A model generated the notes under the pieces. The model searched no databases. It was not told where the DNA came from and saw nothing but the letters and a program-made list of their open reading frames with translations. The position numbers and the translations under genes were made by a program. This document shows positions 11,880-22,262 of a stretch of 64,000 nt of DNA, one piece after another. Origin of the DNA: Delphinus delphis (taxonomy: Eukaryota > Chordata > Mammalia > Artiodactyla > Delphinidae); assembly GCF_949987515.2 (NCBI RefSeq), contig NC_082695.1:73620466-73684465 (forward strand), read 5' to 3'. Numbering within the stretch: position 1 is the first letter of the stretch; each line of letters opens with the position of its first letter.

Positions 11880-12590
11880 TGGCAGTAGGCTTGCTGGCCC
11901 AGAGGTCAGATCTTTTATAAGGTGCTTTCCTAAAAACCTCATTATTCTGCCCTCAGTAGGATGCCCATGTCTGTTTCGTTATCCTGCCACCAACATCAGA
12001 AGCTCCCTTTATGAAAACTGGTGCGGGGCTTCCCTGGTGGCGCAGTGGTTGAGAGTCCGCCTGCCGATGCAGGGGACACGGGTTCGTGCCCCGGTCCAGG
12101 AGGATCCCACATGCCGCGGAGTGGCTGGGCCCGTGAGCCATGGCCGCTGAGCCTGCTCGTCCGGAGCCTGTGCTCCGCAACGGGAGAGGCCACAACAGTG
12201 AGAGGTCCACGTACCGCAAAAACAAAAAACAAACAAAAAAAAACTGGTGCCAATTTGATAGATTCATAAATCGGTTTACTTTACATTTAAAAAAAATTGG
12301 TAATAAGGGTTTTTCTTTCTAAGTCTACCTGCTATTCATACTCTTCACTCCCTTTTCTATGTCTGTGTTAGTTGGGTTCTTACTGATTTTTTAAAGTTCG
12401 TTCTACAGATGAAGGATATGACTCAGTCATATCAGCTGCAAATCTCTTCCTCAATGTGTTGGTTGCTTTTTGTTTGTTATGATTTTTTTTTTTTACAATT
12501 ATAATAAGGACTTTAGTGAAATCCATTCATCTTTGACTTTGTAATTTCTTTCATTATCTTTTCTTAGAAAGCCACTCCTAACCCTTAAGC
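11880..12590 (-). mobile_element. Old L1 3'-region remnant (interrupted by CHR-1)
   Basis: The style of the sequence (GGATGCCCATGTCTGTTTCG, 'aaatccattcatctttgac') resembles an old L1 3' region in antisense, split by the SINE at 12025-12238. Assignment is by general resemblance only. Confidence 0.45.
12025..12238 (+). mobile_element. CHR-1 SINE, full length
   Basis: GGGCTTCCCTGGTGGCGCAG opens it and TACCGCAAAAACAAAAAACA begins the tail. Box A TGGCGCAGTGG and box B GGTTCGTGCCCC are intact. AAAACTGGTGC is duplicated at the flanks. Confidence 0.96.
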
Positions 12591-12728
12591 CTCTTAACGT
12601 TTGCCTACATTTCAGTAGGGGGCTGGAGAGGGCTTTTTTCCCCTGGGCTCTTTTCTCTGCATCTTACTGTGGTACTGTGGTGCTGGGGTGAGGTCAGGCT
12701 TGGTCACATGTGTGTCATCTCCCTGCAG

Positions 12729-12791
12729 GTTCCTCACCTTGCTGGGCCTCACCCTTCCTCTGGCTGGAACTGTCTACGTGGCAGCCACCGG
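12729..12791 (+). pseudogene. OACYL: Possible OACYL exon: first transmembrane helix
   Basis: A 63-base open segment lies between acceptor ATCTCCCTGCAG and donor gtgaag. It reads FLTLLGLTLPLAGTVYVAAT in the frame that starts and ends in phase 2. A hydrophobic run ending in Gly-Thr-x-Tyr resembles the first membrane helix of NRF-6 proteins (family pattern 'LxxxGTxYD'). Its end phase (2) does not match the start phase (1) of the next exon at 16976, so either a small exon lies between, a splice-site indel occurred, or this is a chance match. Position and orientation are right. Confidence 0.42.
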
Positions 12792-12799
12792 GTGAAGGT

Positions 12800-14175
12800 C
12801 AGACCGCAAGGCATCACCCACACACGGAGCACATTCGGCCACTTACGGGAGTCTGCCTTTGAGAGAGCAGGTGAGGAGTGAGCAAAGAAACACAATCCAA
12901 TGGACTGATTGCCTTGCCCATCCCTCACTGTCAGGAACCCCGAGCAGAGGGAAAAGTAGGTATTTATTATTTCAAGACCGCTCATGAGAGGTGACTTAGA
13001 GGACGACACTATTAGAAAATAATCCCTGCAGAGCTGGGGTCTAGTGATGCCCGAGGGCTTCTAAAAGCTGGAGTGAAGGTTGGGTCTCTACTCTTCACAG
13101 TTCAGTCTTTGTTTAGCATCAGTGTGTTCAGGCGAGGTCGCTGAAAATGCTGCTTTCTTTCTTAGCTACAATTATCCAGTGTGTTTTTGTGCAACTCAGA
13201 GTCTAGGTCAGAACAGAGATTGGGTTGCACTATGGTAATCCTCTAAGGGACCATCCCATGAGCACGATGTCTATTTTCAGTGTCACAGCTACACAGATGA
13301 CTCACAGAACCTTCCTGGCATTCCTGAGGTAAATGATTTACACATAAGCTGAAGCCAGGGGAGTGACTGTGCAAAAAACAGGAGGGGATTACAATGGAAA
13401 TAGACAACCTGGCACAGCGTAGTGACAGGCTGGGTAGGGATAAGTCACAGCGGGTTGTGATTTAGTTAAAAATCGAGAGCGTTACCTTTATTTCCACCTG
13501 CGCATATGGCAAGGCAAATACACACACACATTCTGAAACAACAATAGCCTCACATGCAAGTAATTTTAGAAGATGTGGAATAATTTTTGTCAGAGCCTCT
13601 GAGGTCCACGCGATTGTCCTTCCTTTACTCCAACGAGAGGGAAAAAAACAAAACAAAATTTCAGTGACTGGACCAGAAGAATAGGAATATGTGCTCGAGT
13701 AGCTGCAGGGAACACATCCAGTGGGGAAGGCACAGTGATGACTTTATCAGATGCTATTTGGATCTTCAGGCAAAAACAAAGACAGCAGCAACATCAACAA
13801 AAAACCCCAACAATGAGAAAAACAGCAAAAGCATGTTTGTATAAAGATGATATAATATAAGTGCTGAGAAGGCTTAGAGGTCCCTGTGCAACCTCCTTCC
13901 CAAATCGGAAGCCCTCGGAACCCATCGTGATGGGAAGTTTCAACCTCAGGCTTCTGCACGGCGGCAATCCCTGCTGCCCTATAATTTCTACTCTTGGGCC
14001 CTGGTTTTTGCCCTCTGGGGTCTCAGAAAATAAATCTACTTACTCTCTTGTTTCTATTATGACCCTGTCAGATGTTGAGGACAGTTTTGATGGGCTCCCC
14101 CAAGCCTCAGACCTCTCCATTATTTCTCACCTCACGTGGTTCAAGAACTCTCTATGCTCCCTGGCAGCCATCTAG
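12800..14175. other. Intronic sequence, no gene seen
   Basis: This is where a small OACYL exon joining 12791 (phase 2) to 16976 (phase 1) might lie. None was recognised. Confidence 0.4.
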
Positions 14176-14179
14176 AAGG

Positions 14180-14360
14180 TTCCAGGGTGGGCTTGGCAGA
14201 AAGAGCATATGCTTAGCAAACCCCAGGCAAACCTGCCTTGGTTTCTAACTCTGCCCTTGGTCAGGTTGTTTGACCTCTAAGAACCTCAGTTTCCACATGT
14301 GTAAAATGGGGACATTTCATGGAATTTGTTGAAGGAATTCAATGAGATAATGTGTCCTCA
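14180..14360 (+). repeat. MIR SINE remnant
   Basis: The phrases CAGGTTGTTTGACCTCTAAG, then AACCTCAGTTTCCACATGTG and TAAAATGGGG, are the MIR core and 3' part. Confidence 0.82.
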
Positions 14361-15199
14361 CCTTCTCCTAATTCGTTCCTCTTTTCCTTGTTCTTCCAGT
14401 TAAACCAGGAGAGGGAGGAATGGATAGGGGCTTTAATTGGTCAAGACCTCTTTCTAGACTGACCTTGCTGAGGTCAACTGGGTTCCGGGGTCCTGCCACA
14501 TGCTTCTAATTGTCAGCTTGAGGGTGAGCCTACAGTCACCAAAATTCACCATTGCTTATCATTGGGTGAAAGGTTAACCCACAGAGCCTGCATTTTAAGA
14601 CAAGCTCACAGGCAGACACACCTGCTATGGTTCTAGGAATCAGCCCCTGAAACTTTAGGCTCTTCACCCAAAATAAGGCTCTCCCTGATCGGGACACTTA
14701 AGGTTGTGTTAACTTTTTCAGCAGCTACATTTAACTGTGGTCTCAAAATGGGGGGTTTCTGTGTTCCATTGCTGTAACAATTTTTTTTTTTTTGTATTTA
14801 ATACCATCAGAGTAAAATACCACATTCCTGAATGTTTGGAAATAATCAAGATGGAGAGACCCTTAGGTTCAGCATTTTTTTCTCTCTACTTTTACACTCA
14901 CCAGGAAGTCAAATCAACATAAGACCACTGTGTCTTCTAGATGTTTAGAGCCAAATAGGGTATTTCGGATTCCTAGTTCTTTATACTCCAAATAATCATT
15001 GCATTTGCTTAGAATGGTTTCCTGTTACGTGAGCCTGTTGTTTACTATTTAGATGAGAAAAATACCAGTGAACTTTGAGGACATCTTCATGAAGTAAATA
15101 GCTATGGATTTTGGCCCCAGGGCTCTTACTCTGTGGTCTGTTGCTTAAAGTGGGCTCACAGTAATAATCACTGAGAAAATTCAGAAATTCGAAGCACTG

Positions 15200-15372
15200 T
15201 CACACCCATGTTTCTCAAACTTGGGTGAGCACTAAAATCACCTGGAGGGCTTGTCACCACACAGATTCCCAGGCCCTGTCCCATAAGACTCTGATTCTGT
15301 AGGTCTGGGGTGGAGCCTGGGACTGTGCATTTCTAACAAGTTCCCAGGGGATGCTGAAGCTTCCGGTCCAGA
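15200..15372 (+). mobile_element. MER5A-like hAT-Charlie element
   Basis: TTTCTCAAACTTGGGTGAGC, then AAAATCACCTGGAGGGCTTG and GGGACTGTGCATTTCTAACA, are MER5A text. Confidence 0.88.
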
Positions 15373-16279
15373 CACCCCCACACAGGTAACCACATGCATG
15401 GTTTCACCTGACCCTCCCTGTGCTCCTGTGGTTTGTGATACTTTCCATTTACAAATGAGCGAAACGGAACTCAGAAAGGCTGTCTTCTCTATAGGTCAGT
15501 TATTTTCAGACGATCCGATAGCTACTGCTAGTTAAGTTCACCCACAAGTAGAATTTAGATGAAAAAAAAAATAATGACGGCAAAATGTATTCAGTTCTTG
15601 CTTGCCAAGTTAGGCATTGGGCCAGATTTTGGACAAATATTGTTCTTGAATCCTTACAACAGCCCTGCCAAAAATGTGCTCGGTTTAAAAGTGAGGGAAG
15701 AGGTTCAGAGAGGTAAAGGAATGGGCAGAACTGGGCAAAGCCAGGCCCCACTCTGCTTCGCAGTTTGTGGCTTCTCGGGGAACCGAGGGGAACCAGGATA
15801 CGAGGTATAGGACACTGCCGGTTGTGCTGTGACAATGCCAATTCCTGGGGAGAGAAAATTCTTCTAAAGGGAAGGGTGCGCTTCGTGCCTTCAGGCAGAC
15901 ACATCTGAGAGCGACGCCAATGGAAGAACTCATCTTTACAGCTGGAACCTCAAAATGCTAGTTAATTACGCTCTTCCATTTAAGAAACTGATTTAGATTT
16001 CCAGAGCTTGGTTATAAGCCAGATCTCGATTGTGAATAAGTTTCAATTCTGCAAGGACTTCTTCCACCCACAATGTTTAAGGCACCCGGCTACGTCCTGG
16101 AGAAGAAATGAGTCTCTTGGAGCCGGCTTGAGTTTTGGAGGCTCCCGTTGCACAATTCCAGATACTTAATTGGCTCTCAGGACGAGCCAAGTCAAATTTG
16201 TTTTAAATTAAAGGGAATAAATTAAGTAGAAGGGATTCACCCTTCTTAAAGCAATAGGGCTTAAAAGAGTGAGTGGTAG
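15373..16279. other. Unique sequence, no gene; possible conserved non-coding block
   Basis: 15930-16270 is repeat-free and keeps ordered A/T-rich words such as TTAATTACGC, in contrast to the repeat-rich surroundings. No coding potential is visible. Confidence 0.35.
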
Positions 16280-16450
16280 TAGCTGTGACACTATCTTATT
16301 TGTTTTTCACAATAATCCCATGATTATAAGATCTACTTTGATTCCCATTTTGCAGATCTGGAAATTTAGGCCAGAGAAGTTAATTCGCTTGCCAGAGGTC
16401 ACAGAGCTAATACGTGACAGCTAGATTCAGAGCCAGGCGTGTCCAACTAA
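16280..16450 (+). repeat. MIR SINE remnant
   Basis: The stretch CCCATTTTGCAGATCTGGAA, then GCCAGAGGTCACAGAGCTAA, is the MIR core. Confidence 0.82.
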
Positions 16451-16975
16451 CGATAAGGTCTGCACCCTTACCTTCCACTCCACCTGCCGCTCTGTTTTCA
16501 TACCGTGACAGGTAGAGATGTTGTTGGCAAGAGATCCATTCTTGGGAAAGCACTAGGGATGCCATTTCAAGTGACACGCTGGCCTTATGGAGCATGTCAT
16601 TTCTTAACGATGTCTAAATCTCCCTTGCCTCAACCCTTTGTAAAACAGGACTGGGTCGGGGGGTGGCAGGCGTTGACATTTTGGGGACCGAGCTCGGGGA
16701 GCGTATTCTGTACGGGACACTGGGGTCACCAACCTCAGGTCAAGACTGTTAGGGAAAGTCAAGCTTCGTAGGGGAGGGAGACGACGTCCAAAGGTCCACA
16801 GATAGATCAAGAGGGGACCACGGAGAACTGAGTTGAGTTTTCCAGGGTCGCAGGGAGGGAGCGTACGTGTGGCGGCCAGGATCACTCGTTTGTGTCTTTT
16901 GCCTCTTGTCTGTGGGGCAGCGTGTGGACTGGTCTGGCTTTCAGGGTGGACAGTGACACCTTTGCTCCCGCCCAG

Positions 16976-17153
16976 GATTTCTAGGAGCCATGGACCGTGC
17001 TCTGAAATGCTTTTCTTGGCAGAAGAATGTGCCGGCCCTCTGGACCACAGAGATGCCAGGAAGCACGTGCTCTGCCCTGAACGGCCTCTGATAATTGAGC
17101 TTCCTCTGTCGTGTCTGGGCACGCCGGTCAGATGACCGCATGGCTGTCTTTGG
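16976..17153 (+). pseudogene. OACYL: OACYL exon with tandem stops and frameshift at the Gly-Ile-Arg/Gly-His block
   Basis: The exon runs from acceptor TTTGCTCCCGCCCAG to donor gtgtgg. The frame reads [18 protein letters not shown], then STCSALNGL, matching the family pattern 'FSxxxNxxxLxxT...LNGIR'. It then hits TGA (17089-17091) and TAA (17092-17094) where Ile-Arg-Val-type residues are expected. After a net loss of 2 bases (or gain of 1) near 17107-17120, the original frame resumes as AGQMTAWLSL and ends in phase 1, exactly right for the next exon. The damaged block normally holds the Gly-His motif thought to be needed for acyl transfer in this family. The 178-base length departs from the expected phase, which independently shows the indel. 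Confidence 0.85.
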
Positions 17154-17795
17154 GTGTGGAATGCTGAGGAATCTTTACACGAGCCATCGAGGAAGAGAGG
17201 AGCTTTTGTGTAGGGGGATCACGTTGGGCCCTAGGGCGGGAGGCCGCAGCCTTCCACTCGAGCAGCCTTCCTTCTGTTTTAGAGACAGAGCCACGACTTC
17301 CCATAAATGAGTTTTCCAGGCCAGTGTCCAGTGGTTGTTTTCTCTCCTCTTGGGTGTAAATCAGGCACCTGATGACCAGGTGAATAGTGATCGCTGAGTA
17401 TTGTATTTTCATCGTCCAAAGAGCTGGGTTCCCTCTCATCATGATGAATAAATCCAGAAATTTTGTTCTTCTCTCCTGGAAAAATGGGCAAATATAAATA
17501 AATATTGGGCACTAGTATGAAATCAGTGTTTTCTCGACTTTCTTTCTGCTGCTATACTCCTGACGCACTCCCATCAACAGAGTGGAACTCTCTAAGTGGG
17601 GACCAAACACACATATCAGAATTGAGGGGAGGGGCCTGCCCAGCGTGGTTTGAAGATCCTCCCACGAGATCTGAACCAAGAGAAACAGGTGATGCTGCTA
17701 TAGCCCCAGGGGAGCTGCTGGCCCTGTAGAGGCACAAAGGAGCGCAAAGCCCCGGTTACGATTAGCTACCTCAGACAGCCTCTCTCTTCTCTTTT

Positions 17796-17840
17796 CTTTT
17801 TATTTTATGTTGGAGTATAGCTGATTGAAGTCTTTGTTGT
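17796..17840 (-). mobile_element. Truncated L1 3' end plus T/G-rich simple repeat
   Basis: TTATTTTATGTTGGAGTATA is the antisense 3' end of a cetartiodactyl L1, cut off after about 40 bases and followed by (TTG)n/(TTTG)n to 17862. Confidence 0.6.
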
Positions 17841-18035
17841 TGTTGTTTGTTTGTTTGTTTTTCACCATCTCTTATTCCCAATCCAAGTTCTCCTCTTAAG
17901 TGAATTACGGGGATGCATAAAACCCTCTCAATACAGCTGAAAGCTAAAGGTGTTCTTCTTGCTTCTTCTGAAAAGATAAATCACATGATTTTCTTCTGTT
18001 AGATAAAAAGATATTGCTTTTTATGTCTGTTACAG

Positions 18036-18138
18036 ATAATGTGCTTGAATGGAAAGCCAGAGTCCTTAAAACTCCATTGTACCTTGATTCTCGGAGTGGC
18101 CCATTCTATCTCGGCGTCGACACGTTCTTCCTGATCAG
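18036..18138 (+). pseudogene. OACYL: OACYL exon: VDTFFLI motif (intact)
   Basis: 103 bases between acceptor TATGTCTGTTACAG and donor gtaaaa, starting in phase 1 and ending in phase 2 with no stop. It encodes [19 protein letters not shown], then [14 protein letters not shown]. Val-Asp-Thr-Phe-Phe-Leu-(Leu/Ile)-Ser-Gly is the most recognisable motif of metazoan acyltransferase-3/NRF-6 proteins. The Ser codon is split, AG here and T in the next exon at 25882. Splice sites and frame look functional. Confidence 0.92.
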
Positions 18139-18394
18139 GTAAAATGGTGTTTTCTCTGCTGTAGTGCTTGTGGCTGCTTGTTTGGGGATGTGTGGATGTG
18201 GATGTGTGGCTGTTCTCACTTTAGTGAGAAAAATTGAATGGCTCACGTGGACTCACCTTGGCCTTTGCTTCTGTGCATCTCTGGACAGCACTGTTGTCAC
18301 CGGTTCCTCTCTTTCATATCTTCAGTTTATTAAATGATTTAGAATGGCTCTCTAAAATGGGTCTTTTACAAAAGGTGGTTTTATTTATCAAAAT

Positions 18395-18490
18395 TGTTTA
18401 TTTCAGTGGTTCTCAAATTCTGGCTCATGGTGTGATGCAAATTCATGATCAAGTTGTCAGTTCTCACTACGGTGAAATGTGAAGAAATAA
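18395..18490. mobile_element. hAT-Charlie fragment
   Basis: CAGTGGTTCTCAAATTCTGG is the terminal inverted repeat type of Charlie elements. The other end was not found. Confidence 0.5.
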
Positions 18491-18662
18491 GAAAATGATG
18501 TGATATTACATAAAGCTATATTTATTTAAATTAACTACTAAGAGGTAGATTTTCTTAAATGTTTGAGAAATGTAAGGCACTGTGTTAAGTCCTTTGCAGC
18601 ATTACCTCATTCAATCCTCATAATGTTCCTATACAGTAGGGACAACTGTTATAATAAAATCC

Positions 18663-19046
18663 CCAGTTTTTTCGCTCTTTTTCTGGTTGAAGTGAAATTC
18701 ACATCACATAAAATGAACCACTTAAAAGTGAATGATTCCGTGGCATTTAGTACGTTTACAATGTTGTACGACCACCACTTCTATCTCTTTTCATCATCCC
18801 CAAGGAAACCTCATACCCATTAAGCAGTTTCTCCCCAGTGCCCCCTACCTCCAGTGTTTAGAAATCTGCTGTCTGTGTCTGAGGATTTCCCGGTTCTAGA
18901 TATTTCATATCAATGGATCCCACGATATGTAGCCTTTTGTGCCTGGCTTCTTTCACTTAGCATGATGTTTTTGAAGTTCACCTATGTTGTAGCACAAGTG
19001 TAGTACTTCACTGCTTTTTAATGGGTGAGTCATATTCCTTGTATGG
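18663..19046 (-). mobile_element. Old L1 3'-region remnant
   Basis: Antisense L1 text such as GAAATTCACATCACATAAAA, TTTCACTTAGCATGATGTTT and 'gggtgagtcatattcc' is present. It is heavily diverged. Confidence 0.75.
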
Positions 19047-19065
19047 CTAGACCACAAAATCTCCA

Positions 19066-19278
19066 TTTTTTTTTTTTTTTTTTTTTGCGGTACGCGGGCC
19101 TCTCACTGTTGTGGCCTCTCCCGCTGCGGAGCACAGGCTCCGGACGCGCAGGCTCAGCGGCCATGGCTCACGGGCCCAGCCGCTCCGCGGCATGTGGGAT
19201 CTTCCCGGACCGGGGCACGAACCCATGTCCCCTGCATCGGCAGGCGGACTCTCAACCACTGCGCCACCAGGGAAGCCC
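19066..19278 (-). mobile_element. CHR-1 SINE, full length
   Basis: T21 then GCGGTACGCGGGCCTCTCAC to CACCAGGGAAGCCC. AAAATCTCCATTTT is an exact 14-base target-site duplication. The element sits between the L1 remnant and a MIR-like tail. Confidence 0.97.
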
Positions 19279-19469
19279 AAAATCTCCATTTTAAAGATAA
19301 GAAAATTGAGACTAAAGAGGATAGTCCTGGTGGACCCATCGTCTAAACCCAGGCAATCCGACTCCAGAGTCTGTGTTCTAGCCACTGTGCTGGCCTGCCT
19401 CTACCTCTTTTGGGTTAAATACCCCTTCCTTCGTAGGGAGATGGTGCTGGCAGATGGAAGCTATTTTTA

Positions 19470-20600
19470 TTAAATGCTAAGCATTCATCCATCCAACCGT
19501 GCTGTATTGAATGCCTATTTGCCAGGCATTGTTCTAGGTCCTGAGGATACATCAACTGGCAAAACAAACAAGGGCTTCTCACGGGGCCTCCGTTTATGTC
19601 TGTGTGTGTGTGTGTGTGTGCGCGTGTGTGTGTGCACGCATGATTGGCAATAAACAAATAAATAAACAAGAAACAATCTATAGTAATAAACATCAGGAAA
19701 GAAATAGAACAGGGGGTTGTAGCTGTTTAGACTAGGTCAGACAAGGCTTGTCTGATGAGAGGCTATTTGATCTGAGACCCAAATGGCAAGAAAGAGCCGG
19801 CCATGGGAAAATCAGGATGAGACAGTTTCAGGCAGAGGGAGCAACTAGTACCAAAGTCTACGGCAAGAGAGGGAGAGCCTTGTTAAAGGAGCAGAAGGAA
19901 GGCTGAAGCATGGTGAAGGTGGAGGAGATGAAGACAGGAGAGACAGGCAGGGCTGGACTGTGTAGGACCTTGCAGCAACGCTAAGGAGCTTGAACATGGG
20001 TCCTGGCGGACTGGGGAGTTGTTGGATTGCTTTAATTTGGAAAGTGATATGATCTGGCATTTTAAGAACAATCACGCTGGCTCCTGTGTTAATAATAGAC
20101 CTAAGAAGGTCAAGAACAGAAGCAGGGAGGTCGATCAGGCGACTTTTGCCATATTTCAGATGAAAAATGATAAGGCTTGGACTGCAGTAGTGGTGGTTAG
20201 AATAGAGAGACAAGGTCATGTTCAAGAAATGTCTTAGAAGTGGAAATGTTAGGACCTGTTGATGGATTGGATATGAAGTGTGAGAAAAAGAGAAGCGTTG
20301 AGGACCATTTCTGCTTTCTGCTTTGGTAACTGAGTAGGTGGTGATGGTATTCATTGAGACAGAGAACACTGGAGAAGCAGGGTTTGGAGGGGAAAATCAA
20401 GCTTTCTTTTTTGGACAAGTTAAGATAAAGGGACCTTTTAGACATCCATGTAGAGATGGTAAGTAAGCAGTTGGCTGTGTAAGTCTGGAGATCAGTGGAA
20501 ATGTCAAGGCTGGAGATGGAAATCTTGGAGTCCTTGGGACCCATGCAGAATTTAAAGCCTTGGTACTGAATCCTAGGACCTCTGGTGTCCCAATCTGTAG
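19470..20600 (-). mobile_element. L2 LINE remnant including 3' end and RT coding part
   Basis: The + strand reads TATTGAATGCCTATTTGCCA (antisense of the L2 3' terminus), then typical antisense L2 text ('cacgctggctcctgtg', 'ttgatggattggatatgaag'). On the minus strand, residues within the open frame at 20197-21003 resemble the L2 reverse transcriptase: SSLDISTDLQTYTANCLLTI, then STWMSKRSLYLNLSKKES. This places the L2 sense strand on minus. Confidence 0.82.
19595..19640 (+). repeat. (TG)n microsatellite
   Basis: Imperfect GT units with a central GCGC interruption, within the L2 remnant. Confidence 0.95.
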
Positions 20601-21003
20601 AAGCTGGGAAAAAGGGGAGGAGCCCCAGAGGAGTCTGAGAATGAGGGACCTGTGAAATGGGAGGACAAGGAAGACACCTCAGGGACCAGGAAACCAAGAG
20701 AAGAGAGCAGTTCAAGAAGGAAGGGTGTGGTCTACGGGGCTCACGCTGGGGGAGTTGAATATGCCAAGAAGTGATCTTTGCCTTTGGCAACATGAAGGTC
20801 TCCTGGTGACCTTGTCCACAGTGCCTCCGTGGAACGATGGAAGAGGAAGCCTGGCTGGATCGGGGCAAGGATGGAAGGATGTGGAGTCGCTGACTGGGGA
20901 GTGGGGCCGGATGGTTATTGGGGATCAGAGAGGTCATTAAAGAGAGGCGATTCAAGGACATGTCTATGTAGGATGCCGGGAATGGCCGAAAAGGAAGGCA
21001 CAT
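20197..21003 (-). pseudogene. Decayed L2 ORF2 reverse-transcriptase frame (268 codons open)
   Basis: This is the longest open frame in the window. The C-terminal half (roughly 20197-20560) matches the CR1/L2 reverse-transcriptase palm-thumb region. A conserved Asp-Leu-x-x-x-Leu-Gln-x-x followed by Ile-x-x-Trp-Met-x-x-x-x-Leu-x-Leu-Asn is readable. The catalytic Tyr-Ala-Asp-Asp is not present in frame upstream of it. The N-terminal half has no resemblance I can name. It is a dead mobile-element fragment, not a host gene. Confidence 0.75.
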
Positions 21004-21114
21004 ACTGATGGGTGCTGGAGAGCTTGATGTTGGCCAAACAGCAGAGCCATCTTCTGATCGTGCCTCATTAAAAAAATTTTTTTACAAGTCCATGACATTA
21101 AAAAGTGTATGAGC

Positions 21115-21334
21115 AGGGCTTCCCTGGTGGCGCAGTGGTTGGGAGTCCGCCTGCCGATGCAGGGGACACGGGTTCGTGCCCCGGTCCTGGAAGATCCCAC
21201 ATGCCGCGGAGCACCTGGGCCCGTGAGCCATGGCTGCTGAGCCTGCGCGTCCAGAGCCTGTGCCCCGCAATGGGAGAGGCCACAGCAGTGAGAGTCCCGT
21301 GTACCACAGGCCTCTCAAAAAAAAAAAAAAAAAA
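21115..21334 (+). mobile_element. CHR-1 SINE, full length
   Basis: GGGCTTCCCTGGTGGCGCAG to a variant 3' end (ACCACAGGCCTCTC) and A18. GTGTATGAGC is duplicated at the flanks. The 3' end differs from the usual GCGTACCGC, perhaps a subfamily variant. Confidence 0.94.
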
Positions 21335-21409
21335 TGTGTATGAGCCACTGGCTTAGGTAAGAAGTAGCTCCCAAACAGGAATTACAAATAACCGTCCATT
21401 TTCTGCAGC

Positions 21410-21504
21410 ACTTACTTTTCTGCTCTCCTGGTGTCTTGCTCCCTCTCCTCCTTCAGGTTTTTACTCAGATGTCACCTTCACAGCAGGCCTTCCTTGTCCT
21501 CTCT
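21410..21504. repeat. L2-type remnant, left part
   Basis: TTTTTACTCAGATGTCACCT with TTCACAGCAGGCCTTCCTTG is the L2 3'-region text. The right part resumes near 22140 (CTCCACTGGAATAGAAGGCA) and runs to about 22262. Confidence 0.7.
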
Positions 21505-22105
21505 ATTTATTTTATTTTATATATATTTTTAATTTTTTAAAATGTTTATACAATTTTTAAAATAAATTTATTTCTTTATTTAATTTATTTTTGGCTGCAT
21601 TGGGTCTTTGTTGTGGTGTGCGGGCTTCTCATCGCGGTGGCTTCTCTTGTTGCAGAGTACGGGCTCTAGGTGCACAGGTTTCAGTAGTTGTGGCGCACGG
21701 GCTTAGTTGCTCCGCAGCATGTGCGATCTTCCCGGACCAGGGCTCGAACCTGTGTACCCTGCATTGGCAGGCGGATTCTTAACCACTGCATCACCAGGGA
21801 AGTCCCAAAAACGTTTATACAGTTTTTAAAGGTGACTTTCCATTTGCAGTTATTACAAAATATTGGCTGTATTCCTTGTGTTGTATAGTACATCCTTGAG
21901 CCTATCTTATACCCAGTAGTTTGTACCACCCTTCCCCACCCCATTTTGCCCCTCCCCTCTCTCCCCACTGGTAACTAGTAGTTTGTTCTCTCTATCTGTG
22001 AGTCTCTTCTTTTCTGTTATATTCACCAGTTTGTTGCATTTTTTTAGATTCCACATATAAGACTTCATGTGTCCTGATTTATCGTTTTTCTTTATCTAAC
22101 AGACT
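21505..22105 (-). mobile_element. L1 3' end, interrupted by CHR-2
   Basis: Antisense L1 3'-end text: CAGTTATTACAAAATATTGG, 'ttgtgttgtatagtacatcc' and GATTCCACATATAAGAC. The CHR-2 at 21562-21806 lies within it, and L2 sequence flanks both sides. Confidence 0.8.
21562..21806 (-). mobile_element. CHR-2-type SINE
   Basis: 'ttatttttggctgcattggg' head and TCACCAGGGAAGTCCC end. The flanks share AACGTTTATACAGTTTTTAAA-type sequence as a diverged long target-site duplication (left copy near 21539, right copy near 21809). Confidence 0.9.
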
Positions 22106-22262
22106 ATAGATGCCACTTTATTTATATATCTATATATTTATTTTCTGTCTCTCTCCACTGGAATAGAAGGCAGGATATTTCTCTGCTTTGGGTACTGCTG
22201 TTATCAGCGCCTGAAGCAGTGCTAGGCTTTTAGTACTGCTCAATAAGTAGTTGTCGAAATGA

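Noticed and set aside
16604..17122. 172-codon minus-strand frame
   Set aside because: It lies antisense to the OACYL exon at 16976-17153 with no domain. Openness is a by-product of G/C-rich sequence.
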